NCBI RefSeq assembly: GCF_014635585.1
Contig: NZ_BMDC01000001.1
Coordinates: 124,001-188,000 of the forward strand
Source of the DNA: Rothia aerolata
GTDB taxonomy: Bacteria > Actinomycetota > Actinomycetes > Actinomycetales > Micrococcaceae
Length of the DNA stretch: 64,000 nt
Direction: 5' to 3'
The notes beneath the pieces are model-generated. The model saw only the letters and a list, made by a program, of their open reading frames with translations, had not been told where the DNA came from and searched no databases. Shown in pieces: positions 52,349 through 61,182 of the stretch. Position 1 is the first letter of the stretch; each line of letters starts with the position of its first letter. A program made the translations under genes and the position numbers.

Positions 52349-54024
52349 GCGGAGAGAACTTTGGCGGTCGCGGTGGCCGCGGCTCAAACAAACGGGCGAC
52401 TAACCGGGCTGGCCAGGGTCGTTCCGGAGCCAACAAGTCGGATCGTACCCGGGCGGGTGCAGCGGGTCAGGGTGGCGGTTCCCGCCGCAATGCCAAGGGG
52501 CACGAGCGCAACCGCCGTTCCCTCGACCAGCGCCAAAAGTCCGCGCTGGCGCCGGGGCAGCGCCGTCGTACCGCTGACCCCGCCCGTCTCACGGCTTTTG
52601 AGGTCATCAACGCGGTGAGCTTCGACGACGCCTACGCGAACCTGGTGCTTCCCAAGGCGATTCGCAGCCACCGGCTAGACCACCGCGATGCAGCTTTTGC
52701 CACCGAGCTTACCTACGGCACCCTGCGGAACCAGGGCACCTACGATGCGATTCTTTCCCACTGCGTTGACCGTCCGCTGGAGAAAACCGGCACCCAGATT
52801 TTGACAGCCCTGCGCATGGGCACCCACCAGCTGCTGGGTATGCGGGTGCCCGCCCACGCAGCGCTGAATTCCACCGTGGCACTGGCGCGAGCTGAGATTG
52901 GTTCGGGCCCCTCCTCCTTCATTAACGCGGTGCTGCGCCGGGTGTCTGAGCGCTCTGCTGAAGAGTGGAATGATCTCATTACAGCCGAGGCCAAGGACGA
53001 TCACCAGCGCCTGGCCCTGACCAAGTCCCACCCCACCTGGGTGGTGCGCGCCTTCCGCCAGGCCCTGGCGGCCCACGGCCGCTCGGCCTCTGAGATTGAG
53101 GCCCTGCTCGATGCCGATAACGCCGCGCCGGTGGTCAACCTGGTGGAGCTACCCGGCCTGGGCTCCCTTGACGAGGCACTGGCCCAGGGTGCTGAAAAGG
53201 GCGAGCTGGTTGAGGGTTCTGCCTACTATTCTTCCGGTGATTTGGGCCGCCTTGAATCGGTGCGCTCGGGCTCTGTGAGAGCGCAGGACGTCGGCTCCCA
53301 GCTGGTGGCCCGCGCCCTCGCTTCTGCGCCCCTGGACGGTTCTGATTTAGCCTGGCTTGATCTCTGCGCTGGACCCGGCGGTAAGGCGGCGCTCTTGGGT
53401 GCTCTGGCTGCTGAACGCGGTGCCAGCCTGCTGGCCAACGAGTCAGTCAAGCACCGGGCCAAGCTAGTGGAGTCTTCCCTTAAGCCCCTGCCCGCTGACT
53501 CCTACAAGGTGGTGACCGGCGACGGTCGGCAGATTGCCAAGACTGTTTCCAAGGCGGCCCTGCTACCCGCCGGTATGTCTGAGGGCCAGCTCTTCGACCG
53601 GGTGATGGTAGACGTGCCGTGCTCGGGGCTGGGAGCCCTGCGGCGTCGTCCTGAGGCCCGCTGGCGCAAGAGCCCCCGCGACATCGCCGAGCTACTACCC
53701 CTGCAGAAGCAGCTCTTTGACGCAGCTGCCTCGGTGACCCGTTCGGGCGGTCTGATCGCCTACGTCACCTGCTCACCCCACATGGCGGAGACCCAGAACA
53801 TCGTGCATGACATTCTGGCTGGCGGCGAGGTGGAGCTTCTCGACTCCGGCGAGGCCCTGCGGGCGGTGGCCTTGAAGAATGAGGACGGCGCTTCGCGGCT
53901 GAGTGGCGAGCGCGAGGTAGCTTTCGCCCCCGATGAGAAGAAGCCCCAGCAGACCACCGCGCAGCTGTGGCCGCACGTGCACGCGACCGACGCTATGTTC
54001 TTTGCGCTTTTCCGCAAGAAGTAG
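52345..54024 (+). CDS. rsmB: 16S rRNA m5C967 methyltransferase RsmB
   Basis: RsmB (Sun/Fmu), methylating C967 of 16S rRNA; 559 residues, about 110 longer than E. coli RsmB. The first 70 residues are a basic Gly/Arg-rich tail (GGRGGRGSNKRATNRAGQGR) that probably binds rRNA. A NusB-like domain spans about 75-205. The methyltransferase domain has LDLCAGPGGKAALLGAL (motif I), DVPCSGLGALRRRPEARW (Cys of motif IV) and YVTCSPHMAETQNIV (catalytic Cys of motif VI). It overlaps fmt by four bases (ATGA). Confidence 0.94.
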   Translation: MSGENFGGRGGRGSNKRATNRAGQGRSGANKSDRTRAGAAGQGGGSRRNAKGHERNRRSLDQRQKSALAPGQRRRTADPARLTAFEVINAVSFDDAYANLVLPKAIRSHRLDHRDAAFATELTYGTLRNQGTYDAILSHCVDRPLEKTGTQILTALRMGTHQLLGMRVPAHAALNSTVALARAEIGSGPSSFINAVLRRVSERSAEEWNDLITAEAKDDHQRLALTKSHPTWVVRAFRQALAAHGRSASEIEALLDADNAAPVVNLVELPGLGSLDEALAQGAEKGELVEGSAYYSSGDLGRLESVRSGSVRAQDVGSQLVARALASAPLDGSDLAWLDLCAGPGGKAALLGALAAERGASLLANESVKHRAKLVESSLKPLPADSYKVVTGDGRQIAKTVSKAALLPAGMSEGQLFDRVMVDVPCSGLGALRRRPEARWRKSPRDIAELLPLQKQLFDAAASVTRSGGLIAYVTCSPHMAETQNIVHDILAGGEVELLDSGEALRAVALKNEDGASRLSGEREVAFAPDEKKPQQTTAQLWPHVHATDAMFFALFRKK

Positions 54025-54033
54025 CCCCCATAC

Positions 54034-54109
54034 ACCGCGAGGGGTCACATATCATTCATTTTCAGGCTAAAAACAGCCTATTTTTGAACGATATATGACC
54101 CCTCGCGGT
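54034..54109. repeat. 76-bp imperfect palindrome between convergent genes
   Basis: Arms 54034-54068 and 54075-54109 (35 nt each) match at 28 positions; the outer 14 bp (ACCGCGAGGGGTCA) are perfect and the mismatches cluster next to the loop. It starts 10 nt after the rsmB stop and ends 6 nt before the stop of the minus-strand gene, so it likely terminates both. It is unrelated in sequence to families 1 and 2. Confidence 0.85.
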
Positions 54110-54114
54110 GGGCC

Positions 54115-54417
54115 TTAAGCTTCGCGCGCCCGAGCGAAAGCGCGTTCGGCGGCAGACACGTTGCCCAAAGCCTCGTGGATGGTGCCCAGCATCTGATAGT
54201 AGTCGGCAGACTGTTCAGAACTCTGGCCAGCCAAAACCGGTTTGGCCAGGGTGAGAACGTTCAGGGCCTGCTTGGTCTGATTCTCCTCAAGCAATTTGCT
54301 GGATCCCTTGATAGCGCGGGCTACAGCCCGTTCGGGGGAGCGCTTGACGGCGTGGGTGACCGCGCCGTGCTCCTGCTTAAAGGTGGTGTCTCGCTTCGGA
54401 AGATTCTGCTCGCTCAC
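54115..54417 (-). CDS. Small TPR-like protein
   Basis: A 100-residue soluble protein, unrecognised beyond a TPR-like pattern. Residues 40-97 (LLEENQTKQALNVLTLAKPV, then YYQMLGTIHEALGNVSAAERA) look like one and a half tetratricopeptide repeats. The first 35 residues are charged. It reads away from the riboflavin operon. I have no function to suggest except protein-protein contact. Confidence 0.7.
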   Translation of the reverse strand: MSEQNLPKRDTTFKQEHGAVTHAVKRSPERAVARAIKGSSKLLEENQTKQALNVLTLAKPVLAGQSSEQSADYYQMLGTIHEALGNVSAAERAFARAREA

Positions 54418-54551
54418 AATGGCCTTTCAACGGTTACTTTTCAGCCTTAATCCTAGCAAGTAGAGGGTGGGCCAACCGTATAAGTATGACCTCCTGTGGC
54501 CGGGGCACTGTCCGTAGATAAGGAACCTGTGATATAACGAGAGGGCAATAA

Positions 54552-54700
54552 TTCGTGCTCCGGGAAACGGTGAAATTCCGAACCTGCGGTAAAAGCCCGC
54601 TAATTGACGGCTTTTCTTCTGCACAACCAGAGGCAAAGCCCGATACCTGCAAGGTGGAATTCCTTGGCAGACAGTACAGTCTGGATGGTAGGTGCACGAG
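54552..54700 (+). promoter_or_regulatory. FMN riboswitch (RFN element)
   Basis: The leader carries conserved RFN blocks in order: GGTGAAATTCCGAACCTGC (54569-54587) with GCGGTAAAAGCCCGC following, then AGGTGGAATTCCTTGGCAGA and CTGGATGG near 54681-54688. The closing stem P1 pairs CGTGC (54554-54558) with GCACG (54694-54698). It lies before ribM and the riboflavin genes. FMN binding is expected to shut the operon down. Confidence 0.93.
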
Positions 54701-54751
54701 CAAAATGATTCTTTCCGCCCGAGACCGGGCGGTTTCAAGCTACCCATTTTG
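54701..54751 (+). promoter_or_regulatory. Expression platform of the FMN riboswitch
   Basis: CAAAATG (54701-54707) pairs with CATTTTG (54745-54751) around an inner perfect hairpin CCGCCCG-AGAC-CGGGCGG (54715-54732). Only TTTC follows the inner stem, so it may act by transcription termination or by blocking translation; sequence alone does not decide. Confidence 0.65.
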
Positions 54752-54783
54752 TTCTTCCCGGAGCCTCCGCGAAAGGGAAAACA

Positions 54784-55503
54784 ATGGAATTTCTGCGGTG
54801 GCTCTTCGACGCTCAGTGGCATTTTGGCGATCAGTCGGTGCTTGTGCGCGAAGTCCTCGGTAATCTTTTTGGCCTGGCATCTGCGCTGGGCGGTATGCGA
54901 CGCAAGGTATGGGCATGGCCGGTGGGCATTGCCGGTAATCTGCTGCTCTTTACTGTTTTTATGGGTACGCTCTTTGGCGGGCAGGTGCACGCGGCAAATA
55001 TGCTGGGGCAGGCGGGCCGCCAGATTATGTTCATCGTGGTCTCGATCTGGGGCTGGTACCGCTGGAAGACCTCTAAGAATTCGGACGGCGCTGCGGTGGT
55101 TCCCGAGTGGGCCAGCTGGAAAGAGCGCCTTTTCATGGTGGCTTTCATGCTGATCGGCACCGGGGTGCTCACCCCCGTTTTCCGGGCTCTGGGCTCCTAC
55201 GAACCCGTTTGGTCTGACGCCTGGATTTTCACCGGTTCCCTGCTGGCAACCATCGGCATGGCCAAGGGCTGGGTTGAGTTCTGGCTGGTCTGGGTGGCCG
55301 TTGACGTGGTGGGCACGCCCCTGCTCTGGTCTGCCGGCTACTACGCCACCGCTTTCATGTATATCTTCTACGGCGCCTTTACCCTGGCCGGTTTCTTCGT
55401 CTGGTGGCGCACCCGCAACCAGGAGGCCGCCCGGGTGAAGGTGCAGACCCAGCACCTTGACCCCTCGGTCGATGTGGTGGAAGCTCCCGGCAATGCCCGC
55501 TAA
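54784..55503 (+). CDS. ribM: Riboflavin transporter RibM (PnuC-like)
   Basis: A 239-residue membrane protein of the PnuC fold with about seven hydrophobic segments. Generic annotation would say nicotinamide mononucleotide transporter, but it is directly downstream of an FMN riboswitch and first in the riboflavin operon. This is the signature of RibM, the riboflavin facilitator of Corynebacterium and Streptomyces. Conserved PnuC-family residues include the aromatic motif FIVVSIWGWYRWKT. The C-terminal 25 residues are charged. It overlaps ribD by 11 nt. Confidence 0.88.
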   Translation: MEFLRWLFDAQWHFGDQSVLVREVLGNLFGLASALGGMRRKVWAWPVGIAGNLLLFTVFMGTLFGGQVHAANMLGQAGRQIMFIVVSIWGWYRWKTSKNSDGAAVVPEWASWKERLFMVAFMLIGTGVLTPVFRALGSYEPVWSDAWIFTGSLLATIGMAKGWVEFWLVWVAVDVVGTPLLWSAGYYATAFMYIFYGAFTLAGFFVWWRTRNQEAARVKVQTQHLDPSVDVVEAPGNAR

Positions 55504-56554
55504 GACTCTCGAGATACCCGGCGGAAAACTGAGCGGTGAGCAGCTGATGCAGCTTGCCCTAGACGCTTCGCTTCAGGGAATTCGAGGCGCTAACCCTCTG
55601 GTGGGGGCGGTGCTGGCGAACAGCCGAGGCGAGGTTCTGCACGTGGGCTGGCACCGGGGTGCCGGTAGCCCCCACGCCGAGGCCGATGCCCTGGCTCAGG
55701 CCCGGGCATCGGGCACCGACCTGCGGGGCACCCACATGTATGTGAGCCTGGAACCCTGCAACCACACCGCCCGCACCGGTCCCTGTTCCCGGGCGGTGGC
55801 TGATGCCGGAGTCTCCTATCTGCACTTTGCAATTGGTGATGAGACCGAGGACGCCGCCGGAGGTGCGGCCTACCTGCGCAGCAGGGGAGTCACCGTGGAG
55901 TCTGGCCTGCTCAAAGACCGGGCAGAGAAGATTAACCGGCGCTGGTTTGCCGCAGCCGAAGCTAAGCGGCCCTGGGTCACCGCTAAAATCGCCTCAACCC
56001 TAGACGGCTTCATTGCCGCAGAAGACGGCAGTAGCCAGTGGATTACTGGTACCCAGGCACGGGCAGACGGCCACGAGCTGCGGCAGCGGGCAGATGCCAT
56101 TCTGGTGGGTACCCAAACGGCAGTCACCGATAACCCGCGTCTGAGCGCTCGCGATTCTGCCGGGCGAGAAAGCGGCAACCAACCTCTGCGAGTCATTATG
56201 GGGGAACGCGACCTGCCGGAAGATCTAGCGGTCTTCCGCGACTCCAAGGTGCTACAGGTGCGCAGTCGCCGCCCGCGCGTCGTCCTGAATGAACTCTACT
56301 CCCGCGGGGTGCGCCACCTGATGGTCGAGGGCGGGCCCACGGTGGTCTCCGCCTTTCTGCGCGAGAACCTGGTGGACGAGCTTCTCTGGTACCAGGCGCC
56401 TAAGGTGCTGGGTGCAGGACGCCGTGGCGTGGGTGATCTCGGAATCTCGACTCTCAGCGAGGCGGGGCAGTGGGAGATTGATCAGCTGGGTATGCAGCCG
56501 GGTTTGATTCAGCTGGGCGAGGATCTTCGCCTGCACCTCGCCCCTCGAAACTAA
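55493..56554 (+). CDS. ribD: Riboflavin biosynthesis deaminase/reductase RibD
   Basis: A bifunctional enzyme of 353 residues. The N-terminal deaminase has the zinc motifs HAEADAL and EPCNHTARTGPC. The C-terminal reductase, from about residue 160, begins RPWVTAKIASTLDGFIAAED and contains the NADPH-binding and substrate segments (LRQRADAILVGTQTAVTDNP). ATG 55493 is chosen because it restores the usual length; ATG 55472 and 55457 lie further inside ribM. It carries out steps two and three of riboflavin synthesis. Confidence 0.94.
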   Translation: MPAKTLEIPGGKLSGEQLMQLALDASLQGIRGANPLVGAVLANSRGEVLHVGWHRGAGSPHAEADALAQARASGTDLRGTHMYVSLEPCNHTARTGPCSRAVADAGVSYLHFAIGDETEDAAGGAAYLRSRGVTVESGLLKDRAEKINRRWFAAAEAKRPWVTAKIASTLDGFIAAEDGSSQWITGTQARADGHELRQRADAILVGTQTAVTDNPRLSARDSAGRESGNQPLRVIMGERDLPEDLAVFRDSKVLQVRSRRPRVVLNELYSRGVRHLMVEGGPTVVSAFLRENLVDELLWYQAPKVLGAGRRGVGDLGISTLSEAGQWEIDQLGMQPGLIQLGEDLRLHLAPRN

Positions 56555-56575
56555 ACGAACCACAGAAAGAAGACC

Positions 56576-57886
56576 ATGTTTACAGGAATTGTCGGTGCAG
56601 TGGGCACCGTAGAAAAAATCGAGCCCGTGATGAGTATTTCGGGCGATGAAGAAGCGGCTATCATTACCGTCGATGCCGGAGAAATCATCGACGATTTGGG
56701 GCAGGGAGGCTCTCTGGCGGTCAACGGCGTGTGCCTCACCGCAACCCGCACCGAGGGGTTAGCACCGGGGCGCTTCATCGCCGACGTCATGGGCGAAACC
56801 CTACAACGAACCAACCTGGGCGCGCTGAAAGTGGGTGCACAGGTGAACCTCGAACGCTGCATGCCAGCCGGTGGCCGTTTTGACGGCCACGTGGTGCAGG
56901 GGCACGTTGACGGGCTGGGCACGGTCGCCAAGGTCATCAACCATGAATCCTGGCGAACTCTGAGAATCAGCATTCCCCGCGAGCTCTCCGCCCACCTGGT
57001 AGAGAAGGGATCGATTACCGTCTCGGGCGCCTCGCTGACCGTCACCGCCGTCTCAGCCCCCGACGAAAGCCCGGCCTGGTTTGAAATCGGTCTGATACCG
57101 GTGACCCTGGCTGCCACCACCCTGGGGGGCTTGACCGTGGGCGACACCGTGAATCTCGAAACCGATGCGCTCGCCAAGTACATCCAGCGGATTTTGGAGG
57201 TCTCGCCCTATGTGCCCGCCTATGGGGGTAGGGCACTGCACACCTTTAATACCGCTGAACAGCAGGGTGGCCGCCACGGTCTTGATTCTGTTGAAAGTGC
57301 GGTAGAGGCAATTCGGCAGGGCCGCGCCGTAGTGGCCGTTGACGATGAAGACCGCGAGAACGAGGGCGATATTATTTTTGCCGCCGAGCACGCGACCGAG
57401 GAACTTTTGGGCTTTACCGTGCGCTTTACCTCGGGTGTGCTGTGCGCTCCCATGCCCAACGCTCGGGCAGACGAGCTGAACCTGCCTCCCATGCTTGAGA
57501 ACAACCAGGATCCCAAGGGAACCGCCTACACGGTCTCCTGCGATGCTATGGCGGTGGAAAGCACCGGAATTTCCGCTCTCGACCGCGCAACCACCTTCAA
57601 GACCCTGGCAGCGGCTGAGTCCGGCCCCGAATCGCTGACCCGGCCGGGTCACGTTTTCCCACTGCGGGCGGTGGACGGCGGCGTGGCGGAGCGACCCGGC
57701 CACACCGAAGCTGCGGTGCAGCTGTGCCAGCTGGCAGGACTTTCGGGAGTCGCCGGAATCGCTGAACTGGTGCACGATAACGGTTCCATGATGCGCTTTG
57801 ACTCTTTGCGCACCTTTGCAACGGAACATAACCTGCCCATGATTGCCATAGCTGACCTGGTTGAGTATCTGAAGGTTAACAAATGA
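56576..57886 (+). CDS. Riboflavin synthase alpha fused to DHBP synthase (RibE-RibB)
   Basis: A 436-residue fusion. Residues 1-205 are riboflavin synthase alpha, with its two lumazine-binding repeats: MFTGIVGAVGTVEKIE, VNGVCLTATR, FDGHVVQGHVDG, then ISIPRELSAHLVEKGSITVS, VSGASLTVT, and the end LETDALAKYIQRIL. After a 25-residue linker, residues about 230-436 are 3,4-dihydroxy-2-butanone-4-phosphate synthase: VAVDDEDRENEGDIIFAAEH, RPGHVFPLRAVDGGV and HTEAAVQLCQLAG, all catalytic residues present. RibB is usually fused to RibA, which here is a separate gene that overlaps by four bases. One open frame spans both parts with no sign of frameshift. Confidence 0.93.
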   Translation: MFTGIVGAVGTVEKIEPVMSISGDEEAAIITVDAGEIIDDLGQGGSLAVNGVCLTATRTEGLAPGRFIADVMGETLQRTNLGALKVGAQVNLERCMPAGGRFDGHVVQGHVDGLGTVAKVINHESWRTLRISIPRELSAHLVEKGSITVSGASLTVTAVSAPDESPAWFEIGLIPVTLAATTLGGLTVGDTVNLETDALAKYIQRILEVSPYVPAYGGRALHTFNTAEQQGGRHGLDSVESAVEAIRQGRAVVAVDDEDRENEGDIIFAAEHATEELLGFTVRFTSGVLCAPMPNARADELNLPPMLENNQDPKGTAYTVSCDAMAVESTGISALDRATTFKTLAAAESGPESLTRPGHVFPLRAVDGGVAERPGHTEAAVQLCQLAGLSGVAGIAELVHDNGSMMRFDSLRTFATEHNLPMIAIADLVEYLKVNK

Positions 57887-58560
57887 CTGGAAGTCAGTGG
57901 AGGGTGGATCCACAGAACCTGCGGCCTGAGCCTAATCCACAGCTGCTCGATTTCTCGGAAGCCGTGCTGGTACCCACGCCCCAGGGAGTGTTCTCCATGC
58001 AGGCCTGGGCCTTTGCTGACGGAAGCGAACATATTTCGGTGCAGGCCATGACCGCCGAGGGTCAGCCCGTGCCGCACGAGCTAGCTGGAATACCGGCGGT
58101 GCGCGTTCACTCGGAGTGTGCCACCGGCGATATTTTTGGTTCCTTTCGCTGCGACTGCGGCCCCCAGTTAAAACAGGGGCTAGAGATTATTCAGCGTATT
58201 GGCGGTTATATGATCTACACCAAGAATCATGAGGGCCGCGGCATTGGGCTGGTCAATAAGCTGCGCGCCTACGCGCTCCAAGATCAGGGGCTGGATACTC
58301 TTGAGGCCAACCTCCGGCTGGGGCTGGGAGCCGACGAGCGCGACTACCGGCAGACCGCCGTCATTCTACACCGGCTGGGGCTGACCAAGATTCGGCTGAT
58401 AACCAACAACCCCGCCAAAGAAATGTCGCTGGGGGAGCTGGGCATTGAAATTGCCGGTCTGGTGCCAGACCGCATTGAGCCCCGCGCGGAGAACGCGCGC
58501 TACCTTGAAACTAAACGAGACAGAATGAATCACCTTCTGCCTTTTTCTGAGGCAGAGTAG
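57883..58560 (+). CDS. ribA: GTP cyclohydrolase II
   Basis: A free-standing RibA of 225 residues, opening the GTP ring in the first committed step. Zinc ligands are the three cysteines of HSECATGDIFGSFRCDCGPQ. The catalytic region is YTKNHEGRGIGLVNKLRAYA and the GTP-binding end is RLITNNPAKEMSLGELGIEI. No RibB domain is attached. ATG 57883 overlaps the preceding stop (ATGA), so expression is matched to the RibE-RibB fusion. Confidence 0.95.
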   Translation: MTGSQWRVDPQNLRPEPNPQLLDFSEAVLVPTPQGVFSMQAWAFADGSEHISVQAMTAEGQPVPHELAGIPAVRVHSECATGDIFGSFRCDCGPQLKQGLEIIQRIGGYMIYTKNHEGRGIGLVNKLRAYALQDQGLDTLEANLRLGLGADERDYRQTAVILHRLGLTKIRLITNNPAKEMSLGELGIEIAGLVPDRIEPRAENARYLETKRDRMNHLLPFSEAE

Positions 58561-58578
58561 AACCCTAAGGAGAAAATC

Positions 58579-59052
58579 ATGAGCGGTGCAGGAGCTGCTA
58601 CAACAAACCTTGACCCTTCAACCATGAAGAACCTGAAGCTGGCTATCGTGGCGGCGTCTTGGCATACCCGGGTGATGGACGGCCTGGTTGCCGGTGCCCA
58701 GCGGGCTGCCGAGCAGGCGGGAATTGAGGACGTCGCTCTGGTGAGGGTGCCGGGTACCTTTGAGCTGCCGGTGGCGGCGGCTCGACTGGTTGAAAGCTAC
58801 GATGCGGTGGTTGCCCTGGGCGTGGTGATTAGGGGAGGTACCCCGCACTTTGACTACGTGTGTGAGGCTGCCACCAGCGGCTTGACCAGGGTTGCTGTGG
58901 ATTCTAAGACCCCGGTGGGCTTTGGCGTGCTGACCTGCGATAACGAGCAGCAGGCGCTGGACCGAGCTGGCCTGGCAGACTCATCTGAGGACAAGGGTTT
59001 TGAGGCTACCGCCGCAGCCCTGGAAACCGCGGTGGTTCTCAAGCAACTCTAG
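58579..59052 (+). CDS. ribH: 6,7-dimethyl-8-ribityllumazine synthase
   Basis: Lumazine synthase, 157 residues, condensing the RibA/RibD-derived pyrimidine with the RibB product to give the RibE substrate. Substrate-binding motifs are [13 protein letters not shown] and [15 protein letters not shown], including the catalytic His. It is the last gene of the operon; a strong terminator follows 20 nt after its stop. Confidence 0.96.
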   Translation: MSGAGAATTNLDPSTMKNLKLAIVAASWHTRVMDGLVAGAQRAAEQAGIEDVALVRVPGTFELPVAAARLVESYDAVVALGVVIRGGTPHFDYVCEAATSGLTRVAVDSKTPVGFGVLTCDNEQQALDRAGLADSSEDKGFEATAAALETAVVLKQL

Positions 59053-59072
59053 TCCCAGAGGCTTCTGAGAAA

Positions 59073-59118
59073 AGCCCCCTATGTTCCGCCTTAAATAAGG
59101 CGGAACAAGGGGGCTCTT
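59073..59118 (+). terminator. Intrinsic terminator of the riboflavin operon
   Basis: A 20-bp stem with a single bulged base (59073-59093 with 59096-59115), then CTTTAAC. Very stable. Confidence 0.88.
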
Positions 59119-59191
59119 TAACTTATCTAAAAAATCTATATGCTTGTTAGGTCTATAAAGACACGAGGGTTAAAACCAAGAAAGACAACAC

Positions 59192-60379
59192 ATGCACAAG
59201 AATCTTTCGGGTGCTATCGGAATAGCACTCTTATCGTCGCTTATCTTGACAGCTTGCGGCGGAGAAGACACAGCTACAGTCACACGCGTTATTGATGGCG
59301 ACACGATTGAAGTGAACTATCGTGGCAACGACGCCACTGTGCGCTTGCTCAATATAGATACGTCTGAAACAAAACACCCCAACAAACAGGTGGAGTGTAT
59401 GGGGCCTGAAGCTACCGAATTTCTCACAGAACTTCTGCCGGAGGGCAGCAAGGTTACCCTGGAATTTGATGAAGAAAAAACCGATAAGTACGACCGCCTG
59501 CTGGCGGGAGTTTTCACTGAGGATTCCACCTTTGTCAACGAAGAGATAGCGCGTAACGGCTTTGGTAACGCTATTAAAATCGCTCCTAATGAAAAGTTTT
59601 ACCCCCAGATTTTAGCTGCGCAGGAAGAAGCAACCCGCAATCAAGTAGGTCTCTTCGACCCGGAGGTTTCTTGCTCTCTGCAGGCCCAGATGAAGCAGGC
59701 TAACGAGCAGTTGGAAAAAGCGACCTCTCCGGAAGAGACAGTAGCGGCATACGAGGCAGCTCAGGAACTCCTCAGCGAAATTGAGAATCTTTCGTCTTCA
59801 GCGGATTCTGACTATGTTGAAAACCTCATCGACTCGGCTACATTCGTCATGTTAAAAGAGCGCCTGGAAGATCGAGTCGCGGTCAAGAAGGGCAAATACA
59901 GGGCGGCAAAGAGCGAGCTAGCAGACCGAGAAGCAGAGGCTAAGCGGCAGGCAGAAGAGAAAAAGAAAGCCGAGGAGAAAAAGAAGGCTGAGGAGAGCAA
60001 GGCGAAAAAGGAAGAAGAGAAGAAGAAAGCTGACGCTTCTCAGCCAGCCGCTGCTGATAAGGGCCAAAATACTCCGGCTGAAGCGGGCGGCAACTCAGCG
60101 GCTCAGGATCAAGCAGCGCAAGCAGAAGCTGACCGAATCGCCGCGGAAGAGGCTGCTCGGCAACAGGGGCAGTCCCAGCAGAATATCCCTGCACCGCCTC
60201 CTGCCCCCGCGGCTCCGCCAGCACCTGCTCCGCAACCTGAGCCGGTACGCGCTCCGAACCCGGCGCCGGAACCTACCCAGGCTCCTGCCCCTGATTCGGG
60301 CCAGGGACAGAACCCTTACCCCGGCTACACCGGGCCCCGCTGTTATGCTCCCGGCGGTAAGACCTGGACTCCGTGTTAA
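59192..60379 (+). CDS. Thermonuclease-family lipoprotein
   Basis: A 395-residue exported nuclease. The signal ends in lipobox LTAC (C22). Residues 28-160 are a staphylococcal-nuclease domain with D37 (IDGDT), R51, D56 and E59 (RLLNIDTSETKHP) and R102 (DKYDRLLAG), the full catalytic set. Residues about 165-285 are a Lys/Glu-rich coiled coil, then a Pro/Ala/Gln-rich stalk, and a short C-terminal module CYAPGGKTWTPC that may be an envelope-binding tag. It likely degrades extracellular DNA or RNA. GC content is lower than in core neighbours. Confidence 0.88.
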   Translation: MHKNLSGAIGIALLSSLILTACGGEDTATVTRVIDGDTIEVNYRGNDATVRLLNIDTSETKHPNKQVECMGPEATEFLTELLPEGSKVTLEFDEEKTDKYDRLLAGVFTEDSTFVNEEIARNGFGNAIKIAPNEKFYPQILAAQEEATRNQVGLFDPEVSCSLQAQMKQANEQLEKATSPEETVAAYEAAQELLSEIENLSSSADSDYVENLIDSATFVMLKERLEDRVAVKKGKYRAAKSELADREAEAKRQAEEKKKAEEKKKAEESKAKKEEEKKKADASQPAAADKGQNTPAEAGGNSAAQDQAAQAEADRIAAEEAARQQGQSQQNIPAPPPAPAAPPAPAPQPEPVRAPNPAPEPTQAPAPDSGQGQNPYPGYTGPRCYAPGGKTWTPC

Positions 60380-60414
60380 ACATGTACCTTGGGGCCTTCG
60401 ACCAGGAAGCTATA

Positions 60415-61182
60415 TCAGTCAGAAGAGCCGGTCCAGTTATCGCTGGTTCCTGCGTTTCTACTTTGGACTTTGTCACCGACCATGTCGTTGTCGTAAAGGT
60501 AGCCGAAGAATTCGATGGTGCGCTTGTTAGTGGTCACCGTCCAGTAGAAAATCTGGGCGGGAGCATAGTTACCGGGGTCACCTGTAACCGGCACAACATC
60601 GCTTAGAGTTGCATTAAAGCCACCTGCCCGAGTCACAAGATTGGTGATTTCAGCGGTCTTACACCCTGTTGCATCAGTACTGTAACGGGCAATATTGGTG
60701 GTGTTGGCAAAGCTCAAAGACCACATGGTCTTCCGAATGGTTCCCTGATCGGTGGGAATCGAAATGGGGCTGGGCTGATTAATCTGATAAGGTGCCCACC
60801 CGGCCCCTAGACCTGAGAAATCGTAGCTCACCTGCTCTGCATCGGGGTAGTAGAAGCCCTGGTCGTAGCCGGCTCGCATTTGATCAAGTTTGAGAAACTC
60901 CACGTACCAGCTAAATTCGACGCGCTGAATTATTTCGTCCCTGTCAAGACCAACAATGGTAAGTTGCGAGCTATTGAGGGCCAGGGAAGCTTCGGTCACG
61001 TCATCGGTTTTGTCAACAACGTCATTACCGTAGCGGAAATCAGATTCTCTAACAGCAGAGGTATAACGGATACAGCTGTTTGACGCTGCGTAGACGGGTA
61101 CCGTTGATGTGGCCACCAGAACCGGTGCCGCCCAGGCGGCTCCTTTGGCTAAAGTCCTACGTGAAATATGGCGTTTAGACAC
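60415..61182 (-). CDS. Tat-exported protein of unknown function
   Basis: A 255-residue protein with a clear twin-arginine signal: SRRTLAKGAAWAAPVLVATS, probable cleavage after VYA at about residue 32. The mature part is beta-rich and aromatic, with two cysteines (C37 and C174 approximately) that could pair. It has no catalytic motif or anchor. It is convergent with the nuclease gene and divergent from hisE. Similar Tat-signal proteins occur in Micrococcaceae genomes as I recall, all uncharacterised. Confidence 0.78.
   Translation of the reverse strand: MSKRHISRRTLAKGAAWAAPVLVATSTVPVYAASNSCIRYTSAVRESDFRYGNDVVDKTDDVTEASLALNSSQLTIVGLDRDEIIQRVEFSWYVEFLKLDQMRAGYDQGFYYPDAEQVSYDFSGLGAGWAPYQINQPSPISIPTDQGTIRKTMWSLSFANTTNIARYSTDATGCKTAEITNLVTRAGGFNATLSDVVPVTGDPGNYAPAQIFYWTVTTNKRTIEFFGYLYDNDMVGDKVQSRNAGTSDNWTGSSD

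Noticed and set aside
54784-55503. Nicotinamide mononucleotide transporter PnuC
   Set aside because: Fold family fits, but the FMN riboswitch and operon position point to riboflavin transport.
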